Of a DNA stretch of 53,502 bases, positions 34,098 to 46,800 are shown one piece after another (the stretch's first letter is position 1; the number at the start of each line of letters is the position of its first letter). Both the position numbers and the translations under genes were made by a program. A model generated the notes under the pieces. That model was not told where the DNA came from and searched no databases. It saw only the letters and a program-made list of their open reading frames with translations. This DNA is from Candidatus Gastranaerophilales bacterium (GTDB lineage Bacteria; Cyanobacteriota; Vampirovibrionia; Gastranaerophilales; Gastranaerophilaceae), in assembly GCA_944323725.1 (NCBI GenBank), contig CALUTP010000028.1, positions 1-53,502 of the forward strand, read 5' to 3'.

Positions 34098-34155
34098 ATA
34101 TTTGAATTATATAATCATCACCTCTGCCTTGCCTGCAACTTGCTGGTAGCACATA

Positions 34156-34227
34156 TGCCCTTGACGAGATTTGAACTCGTGGCCTCTCCCTTACCAAGGG
34201 AGTGCGCTACCCCTGCGCCACAAGGGC
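34156..34227 (-). tRNA. tRNA-Thr (anticodon GGT)
   Basis: Acceptor GCCCTTG/CAAGGGC, anticodon stem CTCCC-TTGGTAA-GGGAG with GGT, T-arm GAGTTCAAATCTC. The CCA end is not encoded. It is the second of three minus-strand tRNAs. Confidence 0.95.
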
Positions 34228-34257
34228 TCGTCGAAGCTTTGATTATAAAGTACAAAA

Positions 34258-34329
34258 AGCCGGCAATAGGAATCGAACCTACAACCTACGGTTTACAAAA
34301 CCGTTGCTCTACCGTTGAGCTATGCCGGC
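34258..34329 (-). tRNA. tRNA-Thr (anticodon TGT)
   Basis: Acceptor GCCGGCA/TGCCGGC, anticodon stem ACGGT-TTTGTAA-ACCGT with TGT, T-arm AGGTTCGATTCCT. CCA is not encoded. With the GGT isoacceptor it covers most Thr codons. Confidence 0.95.
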
Positions 34330-34384
34330 TAACAGAATTTATTGTATTAAGAAAATTTCTAAAAGTCAAGCACTTTTTTTGTTG

Positions 34385-34390
34385 TATAAT
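34385..34390 (+). promoter_or_regulatory. -10 box of the DMT/DUF486 gene
   Basis: TATAAT lies 9 nt before the ATG at 34400 with no ribosome site, so the leader would be 0-3 nt. It is divergent from tRNA-Thr(TGT). Confidence 0.55.
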
Positions 34391-34399
34391 TTTATTGTT

Positions 34400-34741
34400 A
34401 TGATTAGAAATTTAATGCCTATATTACTACTTACTATATCTAATATTTTTATGACTTTTGCTTGGTATGGTCATTTGAAATTTAAAGCAGCTCCTATTTT
34501 GCTTGTAATCCTTGTAAGCTGGGGAATTGCTTTCTTTGAATATTGTTTTCAAGTCCCTGCTAACAGAATTGGGAGTTATGTTTACAATGCAGCACAGCTT
34601 AAAACTATCCAAGAGGTAATTACTCTTGTTGTATTCAGTTTCTTTTCTGTTCTATATCTTAAAGAACAGTTCAAATGGAACTATCTTGTCGGATTTTTCT
34701 TTATTATTCTTGCTGTATTTTTTATATTCAAAAAATGGTAA
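34400..34741 (+). CDS. DMT-like small membrane protein, DUF486 family
   Basis: The product is 113 residues with four hydrophobic segments. The family signature is strong: LTISNIFMTFAWYGHLKF, then SWGIAFFEYCFQVPANRIG and QLKTIQEVITLVVF, ending with FFIILAVFFIF. It belongs to the drug/metabolite transporter clan as a single-repeat protein; its substrate is unknown. A longer in-frame start at 34322 lies inside the tRNA gene and is rejected. Confidence 0.88.
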   Translation: MIRNLMPILLLTISNIFMTFAWYGHLKFKAAPILLVILVSWGIAFFEYCFQVPANRIGSYVYNAAQLKTIQEVITLVVFSFFSVLYLKEQFKWNYLVGFFFIILAVFFIFKKW

Positions 34742-34776
34742 CAACTTTTAAAATTAGACCATGCTTTATAAATTTG

Positions 34777-35256
34777 CTAACGTTTTCTTATTATTCTTGG
34801 AAACCACATTGGTACTTTTTTTCTATATTCTATATATTCATCACCAAAATTATTTACTAATTGTTTTTCTTCAAATAATTTAAAATAAATACAATTTATT
34901 AAAAAGAATACACAAGCCCAATAGAAAATATTTATATCATTCAAAATTAAAGCTTCTGCTATAAGAATAAAAAGTATTCCTGTAATCATAGGATTTCTAG
35001 AATATTTAAACGGACCATCCACAACAAGATGCTTGGTCGCTGCCCATGGAGCAAGAGTACCTTTCCCTATCTTATGGAATAATACCATTGTCCATATTGC
35101 CAAAAATAATCCACATAACAACAATATAAACCCAAAAATTATTTGTAATATAGCAGGTGCAATATACTTGAAATTTGAAAAATATAATATACAAAAAGGA
35201 ATTGATACTAATACATTAAATGGTAAAATTAATATTGCTTTTACCCATTCTTTCAT
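34777..35256 (-). CDS. Isoprenylcysteine carboxyl methyltransferase / PEMT-like membrane methyltransferase
   Basis: The product is 159 residues with four hydrophobic segments. LVVDGPFKYSRNPMITGILFIL is the family core, and FEEKQLVNNFGDEYIEYRKKVPMWFPR holds the conserved Glu-Glu and Arg near the C-terminus that bind S-adenosylmethionine. The bacterial substrate (lipid or small molecule) is not known. AAGGAGAG precedes the ATG. It lies between the DUF486 gene and tRNA-Gly. Confidence 0.88.
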   Translation of the reverse strand: MKEWVKAILILPFNVLVSIPFCILYFSNFKYIAPAILQIIFGFILLLCGLFLAIWTMVLFHKIGKGTLAPWAATKHLVVDGPFKYSRNPMITGILFILIAEALILNDINIFYWACVFFLINCIYFKLFEEKQLVNNFGDEYIEYRKKVPMWFPRIIRKR

Positions 35257-35283
35257 ATATTACTCTCCTTAATTAAATTAAAA

Positions 35284-35355
35284 AGCGGACGACGGGACTC
35301 GAACCCGCGACGTCAACCTTGGGAAGGTTGCATTCTACCACTGAATTACATCCGC
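35284..35355 (-). tRNA. tRNA-Gly (anticodon CCC)
   Basis: Acceptor GCGGATG/CGTCCGC with one wobble pair, D-stem ATTC/GAAT, anticodon stem CAACC-TTCCCAA-GGTTG with CCC, T-arm CGGGTTCGAGTCCCG. CCA is not encoded. It reads GGG. Confidence 0.93.
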
Positions 35356-35481
35356 TTACAATTAATGATTAACTTAATTTCTATTTTATTTTAACACTAA
35401 TATAATTATACTGCAAATTTATCTATATGTTTAATTAAAACTTTATTTATCTATGATATTAATGCCATCAAAGGAGAAAAT

Positions 35482-36057
35482 ATGTTAAAAATAATTCTTA
35501 TAGGATTTTGCTTTTTAATATTCACAGCAATTGCCCTTACAAACTATACTAATGCAGAAGAAATCCATTTTAATAATAATATATACACACTTAAATACAG
35601 TACATTTTCTGTAATCAATAAAGGATATGAAAATGAATATTTTTTAAATAATCAAAATAAAACAAACTGGATTAAAATGATTGGAATTTATTATTACCCA
35701 GATGAAAGCAACCCACTCAAATTTGCTGATAATAAATGCAAAGAAGTAGAAAATGATGAAACTAATGTACTTTTAAAATTTATTGAAAACAAAAAAGCTG
35801 ATAAAGCCGCCCTAAGTTTTCTACAATATGGGAATAACAAAAACAAAAATTTCTTCGAATACAATATTTACAAATATGAAAAACACCCAGATAAAGGTAT
35901 GATGGTACTACGCTATGCAGATAGATACTTCTTTGACAACAATAATGAAATCACTGAAATTGGAAATAATATCAAAAAAGAAAACGATAATTATCTTCAG
36001 ATGATAGTAGAATCCCCAATTCCACAAATTATAGAAAAAGACATTGACGAAAATTAA
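35482..36057 (+). CDS. Secreted or membrane-anchored protein of unknown function
   Basis: The product is 191 residues. The N-terminus MLKIILIGFCFLIFTAIALT ends in NYTNA|EE, a good signal peptide or anchor. The mature part is Asn/Lys/Tyr-rich, with no recognised domain. AAAGGAG precedes the ATG at the usual distance. It converges on the GT39-like gene with two bases between the stops. Its job is unknown; export to the envelope is the only supported statement. Confidence 0.7.
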   Translation: MLKIILIGFCFLIFTAIALTNYTNAEEIHFNNNIYTLKYSTFSVINKGYENEYFLNNQNKTNWIKMIGIYYYPDESNPLKFADNKCKEVENDETNVLLKFIENKKADKAALSFLQYGNNKNKNFFEYNIYKYEKHPDKGMMVLRYADRYFFDNNNEITEIGNNIKKENDNYLQMIVESPIPQIIEKDIDEN

Positions 36058-36059
36058 TT

Positions 36060-37742
36060 CTATTTTTCAAAAACAAAAATTACATTTCCGTCTCTTTCAA
36101 ATCTACCTATAAATTTCAAATTATAAGCACAAATTTCTTTGATAATTATTAATGATTTTATAGTTAACAAATCATTATAACTTATCTCACTATATTTTTT
36201 ATCATCATTAACCGTATCAACAAATATTTGAGGAGAAAATTTATCAAAATATTTATTTGAAGTTATAACAAATTTTTGCCCTGATTTCATCCTATTTAAA
36301 ATAAAAATCATCAAACTTATATTGTTTTTAGGAGGTCTTAAATCTGCAAAATATGATCTTAATATCACCTTACGTTCTTCAAGAGATAATTTATTAAGTT
36401 CTAATTCATGACCTAAAATTTTTTCTGACTTATATGCAAAATCTACTAACAAACTTAGTATTTGTAATTTATTTGTATTTACATATTTATCAAGAATTTC
36501 TCTTCTATTCCAAACTACAATATAATCTCCACTATTTAACCGTTGCTCATTTATAAGTTCTGACACTGCGCGAAAGCCATTTCTTGGTAGTTTAAATGCT
36601 GAATTAGCCGAAAATATAAGATATGAACAATTAATTAAAATAAGCAACCCTGGAATTATAATATTAAGTTTTTTAAATTTAGGTAATTCAGATAGACCAA
36701 CACCCAGTATTAAAAGGACATTAGGCACAGCTATAGCAACATATCTTGGCAAAATTTTAAAATTAGTAAATTCAAAAGCTAAAATTTCTGCCAATAAAAA
36801 AAGTAAAGAAGGAATTAATATAAACCTTGCCTGTTTGTTTTTCTTAAGAATATAACAAATCACAAAAACCGAAATTAAAACTGGCAAAATTATATATATT
36901 AAAGTTTCCAATGTTAAATTATTAAACAAATAATCAACATAATTAGCTGGATTATTTAACAACCCGTTAAGGACTGGGCTAAACCAATCTTGTATTACCA
37001 CAACTAAAGATGACCAGTCACAATAGTACCCATTTATTTGATTAGTATAATTTTCGTAATGAGAAAACATATATATCAAAGTTGGAATTGACAATATTAC
37101 AAACAAAATTAATGAATAATTTAACATTCTAAAATAAGATTTTTCTTCTTTGAATAATTGACAATAATATAAAATTCCAAACACAGGAATTACATATAAA
37201 AAAGCTATCGTATAGGTATTAACTATTAACCACGATGTAATTGCCAGTCCAACAATCACAGGTAGAGAATTCTTATATTGTATATTGTGAAACTTTAAAC
37301 CAAAGTACGTTAATAGTGTTGTAAAAAAAATCAACAAAGAATAAAGACGAACTTCTTGAGAATAATATATTAAAAAACTATTTACTGAAAAAACTCCAGC
37401 ACAAAAAAGACCTGTTTTTTCTGACTTTAACTCTTTTCCTGTAAAATAAGCTATAATTACAGTTAATATCCCAAAAAATGCAGAAAATAATCTTAATGAA
37501 ATATCACTTAAAGAAAATAATTTAGCCCAGAAATGAAGTAACACAGGATAAATTGGCAAATGAACGTCAGTTTTTAAAGTATATGTAATTACGTTAAAAA
37601 TATTACTCTGAGAAGCTTCTTTAAATGATACAATCTCATCATACCAAAGGCCTCCAGTTTTATCTATAAATAAAATTCTACAAATTACAGCTATTAATAT
37701 TATAAAAATACTAATAATTAAATTTCTATTTTTTAAATTCAA
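36060..37742 (-). CDS. GT39-like (ArnT/PMT-type) membrane glycosyltransferase
   Basis: The product is 560 residues with about 11 hydrophobic segments in the first 400. GGLWYDEIVSFKEA near residue 30 provides the acidic catalytic loop of GT-C enzymes, and TDVHLPIYPVLLHFWAKLF is the second conserved loop; YYSQEVRLYSL follows. Such enzymes move sugars from polyprenyl carriers to proteins or lipids on the outer face of the membrane. The start is TTG with a very strong AAGGAGG 7 nt upstream; no ATG fits better. It lies 58 bp downstream of the giant adhesin gene on the same strand with no terminator between, so glycosylation of that adhesin is a reasonable but unproven idea. Confidence 0.85.
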   Translation of the reverse strand: MNLKNRNLIISIFIILIAVICRILFIDKTGGLWYDEIVSFKEASQSNIFNVITYTLKTDVHLPIYPVLLHFWAKLFSLSDISLRLFSAFFGILTVIIAYFTGKELKSEKTGLFCAGVFSVNSFLIYYSQEVRLYSLLIFFTTLLTYFGLKFHNIQYKNSLPVIVGLAITSWLIVNTYTIAFLYVIPVFGILYYCQLFKEEKSYFRMLNYSLILFVILSIPTLIYMFSHYENYTNQINGYYCDWSSLVVVIQDWFSPVLNGLLNNPANYVDYLFNNLTLETLIYIILPVLISVFVICYILKKNKQARFILIPSLLFLLAEILAFEFTNFKILPRYVAIAVPNVLLILGVGLSELPKFKKLNIIIPGLLILINCSYLIFSANSAFKLPRNGFRAVSELINEQRLNSGDYIVVWNRREILDKYVNTNKLQILSLLVDFAYKSEKILGHELELNKLSLEERKVILRSYFADLRPPKNNISLMIFILNRMKSGQKFVITSNKYFDKFSPQIFVDTVNDDKKYSEISYNDLLTIKSLIIIKEICAYNLKFIGRFERDGNVIFVFEK

Positions 37743-37800
37743 GGAATCTCCTCCTTATGCCTAAGTTTATCAAATTATTTAATCATATTTGTTCAATTAA

Positions 37801-40800
37801 TTACTGTTTTGAAGTTTGAACACCTTGATGATCTGCACTATACATATTCATATATAAGATTTTATTAGCAGTTGCTGCATCTAAGTTTATAAACTGCAAT
37901 CCAGCTCTGTTTCCAGAGACTCTGACAACTTTCGTCTCTGGGGAAGCATCTATGCCATGACAGCTCAAATTTAACACAAATACTTCTCCAACTTTCAACG
38001 ACCCATCATGAGTAACTAGAGCTCCGCCTCTTGATATATCATTTATTGCAATAATTCTAGGTGATTTCTTATGTTTTTTATCTGAAACCTTAATATATCC
38101 ATCACCCTCTGCTATTTCAAATCTTAAATACTGACGTTTTGTTGGCTTATAAGTTGATTTATCAATATCTTCGAAATCTGGAGTTGTTGTTGTTTTCTGG
38201 ATTTTATCATCTTTATATGTTAATCTGTAGAAACTGTTTTCTGTTCTCGGAAGATTTACAACTTCATAAGGATTGTAATGAACAACAGGAGCTTTTGTTT
38301 CCATTGCAATAACATTACCCATGCTTAATGCGTATGAACCGGTTAATTTCGTATATAACTGTGCAGTGACCGGCATATTAGGATAGTCATTTGCTAAATT
38401 TCTATAGAAATCATTATCTACAATTACAGACCATCTGTAATCATCATTTATATAGTGTCCTCCAGGTTCTCCTCCCCTGTTACCGTTTCTGAATTCTGCA
38501 TAGTTAGTAATAAATGCATCACTCATATGAATATTTAAATCTTTTGTATCAACATAAGCATAATCAGTATAGAATTTACTTAGTTCCATACCTCTATTAA
38601 ATTCTTCAGACTTTTCTTCTGATGAATTTAATGATAATGTGACATCCTTAGCTTTATACACAGTTTCCTTAAACCCTAGAGGGTTATCAAATATTTCAAT
38701 AGTTTGAACAACCTCTTGAGGTTTATAATTTCTTGCTTCAACTGATACACCTGCATCTTTTACTGCATCCGGAGATACTCCTTGAATATCAAATACCAGT
38801 TTATCTCCATCTCCGACTGTATTAAATCCGGAAGCTTTCAAATCTTTTGGTGAATTTGGATCCATAAAATCATTTGCGTATGTTCTATCCAATGTTGCAT
38901 CAAAGCCGTTATGAGCATTATTATATACCGGTGAACTTGGAGCATCGTAAGCATGAGCAATTACATTATCCGCTCTTAATATAACATCAGGAGTACCATC
39001 ATTTTTACCTTCTAGGTATGCATTATAAATATTCAAGATTGAATTTGCATCATCTGGATTTACCCTTGTTGAAGGATTTACATCAAGAACATGGATTTCA
39101 ATTGAATCAGGAATAACAGAACCCATTAAGATTTTATCATGTGGATATAAGATATCGTCATCTTCTCCTAATAGATTTGTAATTTTTCCTAAGTCATAAA
39201 TTGTCAAACTTGCCGCTTTTGAAACAATTTTCAAATGACCGCCCGCAGTTATTTCACGAATTACAGCATTACCGGAGAAATCCAATCCCATATTGCCTCT
39301 TTTAGCAATTAACTGCCAGATATTATCATTATTGCCTAAACCACTCAGGTATAGGTCATTTTCAGCTAAAGCACTTATTGAGCCGTTTGCTAGCTGATTG
39401 TATGTAAAAGAATTACCATTAGAGCCAATATTATCACTTGAAATTAAAGACATATGTCTTCCTGTAATATTTGCTTTAGATTTATCTGCAGAAGCATTAT
39501 TAATTGAATAGCCATGATAATATGGTTCATTATCAGGATTTGGATTGTACTCATCAGCCTGTTTCCAATCTGCTGCTGTCAGCATCACATTTCCATCTGT
39601 TACTATATTTCCGACATTCAAATTAGAATTTTTCGCTCTTATATTAACTAAAGCATTACCATTATTAGTTGCACTACCAGATACAGTACCCGCTATATTA
39701 ACATTTATTGATTCTGTATAATCTCTGGTTGAAGCATTTATGCCAAAGCCTGATTCTTTATCAGTTAATGCATGAGTATCATTACCCATATTACCGTTAA
39801 TTATATTAAATTCAAGATTTCCACCTGTTTTAATTAATGTTTTATATGATTTATCTGGATTTCCTAAATCGTGATTTTGATTTTTAGATGAATTATCAGG
39901 ATCCACAATACCATTTAGAACATCGCCATTAGTTTGGGTAATTTTTACACTGCCATTAGACGCTGTCAAATAGTCATCATTATTACTATCATATTCACCG
40001 ATAACAATATTAGAATTTTCATTGGTCAACTCAATATTTTGTCTTATAGCTGTGATAAGACCATCTATATCTATACCGGCAAATCTTGTACCAGAATTTG
40101 ATATTTTTATAGTTCCAGCATCATTTGTAATTCTACCTATTGTAGAAATTGTAATTCCAGAAGTAGAAGATGTATTATTATTGTTTATTTCAGTAACACC
40201 TTTTTTATTATTAATTAAACCATCAACTAAAATTCCTTGTTTTCCATCATTTGTAATATGAATTTTACCATCGGTATTAATCACTTCACCGGAATCTGCA
40301 ATTTTAATTCCACTTTCGGAATTTGTATTTTTAACTATTGTATTACCTTTATTTTTGTTGAATATCTTACCTAAAATATTCATAAGACCAGTACTGTTAT
40401 TTTCAACAGTCAAATTATCTTCAGATGTTTCCGAATTATTAGAAATTTCTGCATCTTTAGCAACAGTTAACGCCCCTTGATTATTTACTACCGATACTTT
40501 TGATGTTTTACCTGTGCCTGCAACAGTTCCTGTAATTTCAGTTCCGCCAGTGCCATTATTTGTTACATTTAGGTTATTTCCATTATTTTCTACTGTACCA
40601 GATACTGACAATTTGCCAGCATCATTTGTCACTTCTAAGATATTTCCAGTATTTTTTACGGTACCTGAGATTTCTGTACCTTCTGCTCCTTTATTGCTTA
40701 CTGTTAAGTTATTTCCATTATTTGTTACTAATCCATCTATTAATAACTTTCCGCCTTCATTACTTACAAGCGAATTCCCATCTGTATTTTCTACAGTACC

Positions 40801-43800
40801 GCTTATTTTTGTTCCACCTGTACCTATATTTGTTACTTTTGTATTACCTTTGTTTTTATTAAATATTTTCCCTATTACTGCAAGTATTCCTGAATCACTT
40901 GTATTGCTTACTGTCAAATTATCTTCAGATGTTTCTGAATCATTTGTTACTTCTGCATTACTTGCAATTGTTATATCTCCTTGTGTATTTGATACTGTTA
41001 CTTTTGATGTTTTACCTGAACCTGTAACAGTTCCTGTAATTTCAGTTCCGCCAGTACCATTATTTGTTACATTTAGGTTATTTCCATTATTTTCTACTGT
41101 ACCTGACACTAACAATTTGCCGGCATCATTTGTCACTTCTAAGATATTTCCAGTATTTTTTACGGTACCTGAGATTTCTGTACCTTCTGCTCCTTTATTG
41201 CTTACTGTTAAGTTATTTCCATTATTTTCTACGATACCTAATACTAACAATTTGCCAGCATCATTTGTCATGACGATACTATCACCATCGTTGTAAATTG
41301 TTCCATTTATATTTATACCGCCATCGCCGGAATTTGTTATTTCACTGTTTCCTGAAGTATTTTGCATAATACCATCTATAATGACAGAAGCTCCAGTATT
41401 AGTAATTTTTGAATTACCATAAGAATTTATAGTAGCAATCAATACTCCTGTATCTGATAATTTTTCTGCGACATTAACTCCATTTTCTCCGTTAATTAAT
41501 AATTCAGATACAGCATCGCCATTTTTATATCCAAATCCATTATTAATCACACCGAGAACATTAATGCTGCCATTTGATGAAATTGTTGTATTTGCCTTAT
41601 CATAACCCTGATTAGTTATATTTGTAATTGCACCCTTATTAACAAAAGTACCATCCATTCTGTTATTATCAAGATTATTTACAACTAGCTGTTTATCAGT
41701 TTGGTTATCAATTGTAATTTTTGCATAACCATCTGTATATGTAACACTGCCATTACCTGTTACTGTACCTGTTAGTTTAACATTTCCACCTTCTTGTTTT
41801 GAATTAAATAATATAAGTTTTTCATCTTTATATAAAACTTTTAAATTATTATTTTCATTTAAGTATGGAGATTTATCACTACCTCCGAGATTTACCATAT
41901 TCTTTTCACCTGTAGTAGGATCTTCAATAAGATTAGTTAACATATCCTCTGTAATAGTTAAATTTTTATCACCATACCCCGCTTTTACAGTACCATCAAT
42001 TTTTATATTCGTAGCATTTATTTCTACATTTTTACCTGCAATAATTCTATCATTTGATTTTAATTCAAAAGAGACACCAGCATTTTTGTAAGTTACATCA
42101 CCTTGAGTAGCAACGACATCAGTACTTCCTGTACTTACACTGGTGTTAAATATAACATCTCCGCTTTCATTCCAAATACTTAACTGTTCTCCAGAATTTG
42201 AAATATAACCGTTAAATATTATATCTGAAGCAACAGAATTTACTAATGTCGGATTCATATAATCATAGTAATTATTGATAACAATACCAGTTCCATTAGT
42301 CGAATCTGAAACCAAATATACATTTTTACCAGGCGTATCCGGTAAATTTACAGGGGTGCTTGTATCTGCTAAATAATTGTAATTTGTACCATTTATTATA
42401 AACCCTGACAATCCCCTGTTATCAAGACTAACATTTTTAAATATTAAATCTAGATTTGAATAATTATCAATTTTTAGATTTGGAGTAAAGGTTTTAAATA
42501 TCCCCGTACCGGTTGTAGAGGAAATTTGTTCTCTTGTTAGTCCGTTTAATTCAATTTTAGATTCCGGAACATATAAGTTATCAAATTCAACTGCACCTTT
42601 ATCAACTACCAAATCTGCCAGCGGATTTTCTTTTAAGTATGCAATTTCTGCAGTTATGGAATTCTTAGCAGTTGTCAAAGAATTCATACTATTATTATAG
42701 TTTTCTTTTAGTTTATTTAAATTATTCAAAAAAGTAGTAATATTATTTTTACTATCATTCAATAAATTTTCTACCTCTTGTTTCTGTGCAGCATCTTCAG
42801 CACAAACAATGACACCTTTATACAAAGTAACACCATTTGATTCGGTAAAGTTTGCATTAACAGTATTATACGAATTTACCAGACTGGTCTTTTGATCTCC
42901 GCTTATACCTTGTTCGTCTAACACTTCTGAAAAGCTTTTTCCGGTTTCATTAGTAGAAATTGCATTTTCCCAAACTTTATCAAATACATCTTGAGATATT
43001 TGATTTTCGCCATCTCCTACAAGTGCATTTTGTAAGTCTTGTTTAAACAAATTGGATGCTTCGTCTGCGGTAATTGAAGAATTTAAAGAATTTATTAGAT
43101 CATTTACCTCATTCAACTTACTTGTATAATCAGCAATCAAAGCATCATTTTGAGCCTTGTTATTGGCAAGCTCATCGATGCTTTTTTGAAGTTTATCAGC
43201 TTCTTTTTGCAAGGATTCAATTGTATCTAGAGTTAATTCTTCCCCTGAAACATTAGTAGCTTCAACTACGTTATATTCATTTTGCATAAATCCTTCTAAC
43301 TTAGATATATCTACTTCACCGTTTCTATTAATATACATATATCTTTTTGCTGAAGAACCCGCAGCCATAGTTCCGTCTAAAACCAATGAATTATTAGTCG
43401 ACTGCTCTAAACGAGTAAATCTTGAAACTATTTTTATTGGTATACCAAATAATAATCTTGAAATTTTTGTCTCTACCATCTTAGAACTCAATGTGTGATT
43501 ACCATTTGTATAATTAGCAATAATATCTTTACCGGATGTAATATCAGCACCTTGAGCCACATTTAGTTTATTATTAACAGTATATCTTAACTGTCCGCCA
43601 GACTCTGCTGTTGCAATTGCAGCTTCAACTTTCAGATTAACACCCTGCGTAATATTATTTATAGAATTTTTCATGAAATCAAACTGAGCAAGAGTCGCTG
43701 TATTAATATGCCCATTATTATTTACATTATTATTTACGGTTAACCAAGCATCAGCATAACCATCAATATCTCTAAATCCGAATTGAGAAACACTTATATC

Positions 43801-46800
43801 AACGTTGTTTGATAGAGTATTTGTTGAATCAAGGGCAACATTCAAAGTATCAGCGTTTAATGTTGAATTATTAAGAATATTCAAGTTATTGTTATTTGTC
43901 ACTTTCAAAATTGATTTTGAGTTGAAATCTGTAGTAAATCCTGAACCATCCATATCAACAGATTGAGAGAACTTTGAATTGGACTCAACATCTAAATCCA
44001 TATTTTTAGCTGCGGATACAGTAGAATTATCTATTGTTATATTTGAAGATTGTGTAACCTCGTTGTCAATATTAACATCAACTTTTCCTATACCAGTTTT
44101 TACATATACGGTATATTCAATATTTTTATCTTCTTTTGTACCTAAATCAGCCTTTGAGCTTATTGCGATATTATCAGCAGTTAAATTTGAACCGCCTTTT
44201 ATATTTATATCAGAATTTGAAGTAACATTATTATATAATTCTCCGACAGAAGAAACGATTGCACCATAATCTTTGGAATTACGTTTCATTGCAATTTTAT
44301 TATCACTTTCTGCATTTAACTCTAAATCACCTTTTGCATTAATATTTGCACCATCTAAATTGATATTATTTGTAGCATTAAGAGTATTACCAGAATTATT
44401 ATTTGTAACAGCAACTACTGCAGCATTATTCTCAGTAAATACAGATTCAGCAGTATTTACAGCTTTTGCATTAATTGATAAACCATTATCAAAATCACTA
44501 TTTACGGCATCTGCAGTAACATTTACATTTGATGTACCTTGAGTACTTGTTGCAACTTGCAGTCTGTTAACTTCTACAAGACCTTTGCCAGAAGAATTAA
44601 TAGAGTTAAATGTATCTCTATTAACAGTTGAAGTAACATCCATATTATCCATAGCTAATGTGCCGTCAAGATTGATTGCAGTAGTTGTATTAATAGTTGA
44701 TTCGGATTTGCTTAAATTACCACCTACCAGTTTAATTTCAGCATTTAGCATTTGAGTATTTGTATCAGCATCATCAACTAATGCAACTACAGCATCATTA
44801 ATAATAGTATTATCACCATTAATTGTAATAGTATTAGAACCGGTTACTGAAGACTTCATATTTAAAGTATTAATCGTTAAAAGTCCTAAAGATTCACTTG
44901 ATGAGCCTACATTCGCTGTTCTTTTCATTTTAGAAGCAATATTTAAACTGTCAGTTGAGAACTTACCTGTATTTAATTTTGCTTCTGTCGCAGCATTAAC
45001 TTTAGCAGTTAATTCTGTCACATCTACACTACCAAGTGTTGCACTTGATTTTTGAGATTTAACCTCTGCTTTCATTTCAGAAGCTTCATTTACATTTGAA
45101 GTCTTAACACCTGATGCAATTGTTGTTTTTCCGCCATTATTAACTGTTATATTGGAATTATCAATTCCTGCGTTGAATTGAGAATTAATTTCTGCACCTT
45201 GTATATAACCATTTCCGCTAATTCCGGCTATAGTACCCACACTCAATGTAGTTGAAGCATTTATACCATTTGAAGATGATATTATGTCCATATTATTATC
45301 TGCATCTATAGCACCAGAAGCATTAATAAGAGCTTGAGTTATCGCATTAGATTTAGTTCTATTAACTATTACATTGACTCCGATTCCTTGAACTGTTTTA
45401 TTATCAAGTTTTGATACTAATGTACTGTTATTAGAAGATTTTACACTTACATTATTTGCATCAATATCAACATTCCCTGAAATTAAAGCTTTTGAATTGT
45501 TTGCAGTATCAGCAACGGCAACAGACGCAGCACCTCCTGCAATATTTGCAATAACACTTAACACATCAACATTAATATTGTCATTTGTAATCGCACTAAT
45601 TATTAAATCATTATTTGTATCAATTTTTGTATTTTCAGCTTTAGCAATAGTCTCAGCAGAATTATTGAAGTAGCCTACACCGCCTTGAATACCAACTGCA
45701 CCTACAGCAGCATCCGTAATATCTACTTCGGCATTAACGTTTGAAGAAGCATTAACTTTTACATTACCGGCATTTGCAATAACCTCGCCACCTGATATTG
45801 AAGCATTGGTTTTATACTTCATATTAGTAACCATAACACTGCCATTTACAGCACCTAAACCAACCGCCGCTGATGTATTATTCGAACTGAATGTATTATC
45901 GCTATACCCTTTCAATGTATTTGTTGCAGATACTTTTGCCGCATCTCCATCAGAATTTTTATTATTTGTTGTAACTTTAGCATTTAAGTTAGACTTAACT
46001 CCATCTTTAGCCTGACCGCTTTGCAAATCATATGAAGCAGTTTTAGATACTCCAACTTTTTCATATTGAATATTATTGGTATTTTTATCAATTTTGGCAA
46101 TTGACTCATTTATTCCGACATTATTTAACTCACCAGCACCAGAAAAATCAACCTTACCACCGATAGAATTTATAACAACATTACCTGCAATTCCGCCAAT
46201 ACCACCTGCAGCAGTTGCAGCAGTATTATCCATACCTATAATAGAATCTGCTACGACTTCAACATTTCCTGCACTAATCTGTCCGTTTGTATTGCTCAAT
46301 AACTCAGCTAACACTGCATTATTTATGACATTTACATTAACACTTGCACCTACACCTGCACCTAAACCTGCTACTGAAGCAAGTCCAAGTTTGTTATTTA
46401 CTAATATTTGATCATTTGCATTAACTGTCACTGAACCTGACGCTTTAATAGCATTATTTCCAGCATTAATATATGCCTTAGATGTATTTTCAAGAACATT
46501 TACAACTGAATGAGCAGACACACCAGCACCTACAGCCGCAACAGATACACCCATATTGGTATTTTGAATATTTTCATCACTGTCCACAGCAACAGAAATT
46601 GTTGAAGCATTTTCTACAGACGTATTATCAATATAAGAATTCATATTATTATTGAATACGTTCACAGCAGAATTAATTGCCGCAGCTGCACCTTCTAAAG
46701 TTGCAGTACCGAAATATGCGTTATTATTAATATAAGAATTTTGGATAGCTGAAGATGCAATACTACCTCCAGAAATAGATGAATTTGCTATATATGAATT

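Noticed and set aside
34140-34403. 87-codon plus-strand open frame across two tRNA-Thr genes
   Set aside because: It is the well-known translation of tRNA antisense (IGIEPTTYG); the tRNA folds explain the sequence.
37801-37860. C-terminal cell-wall sorting signal or autotransporter barrel in the adhesin
   Set aside because: No LPxTG with hydrophobic tail and no terminal beta-barrel pattern ending in Phe is seen; the end is the PilZ-like domain followed by a short polar tail.
40500-41300. Regular repeats that could suggest a CRISPR array
   Set aside because: The repeats are in a continuous reading frame with a period near 500 bp, without short palindromic repeats and unique spacers; no cas genes are present.
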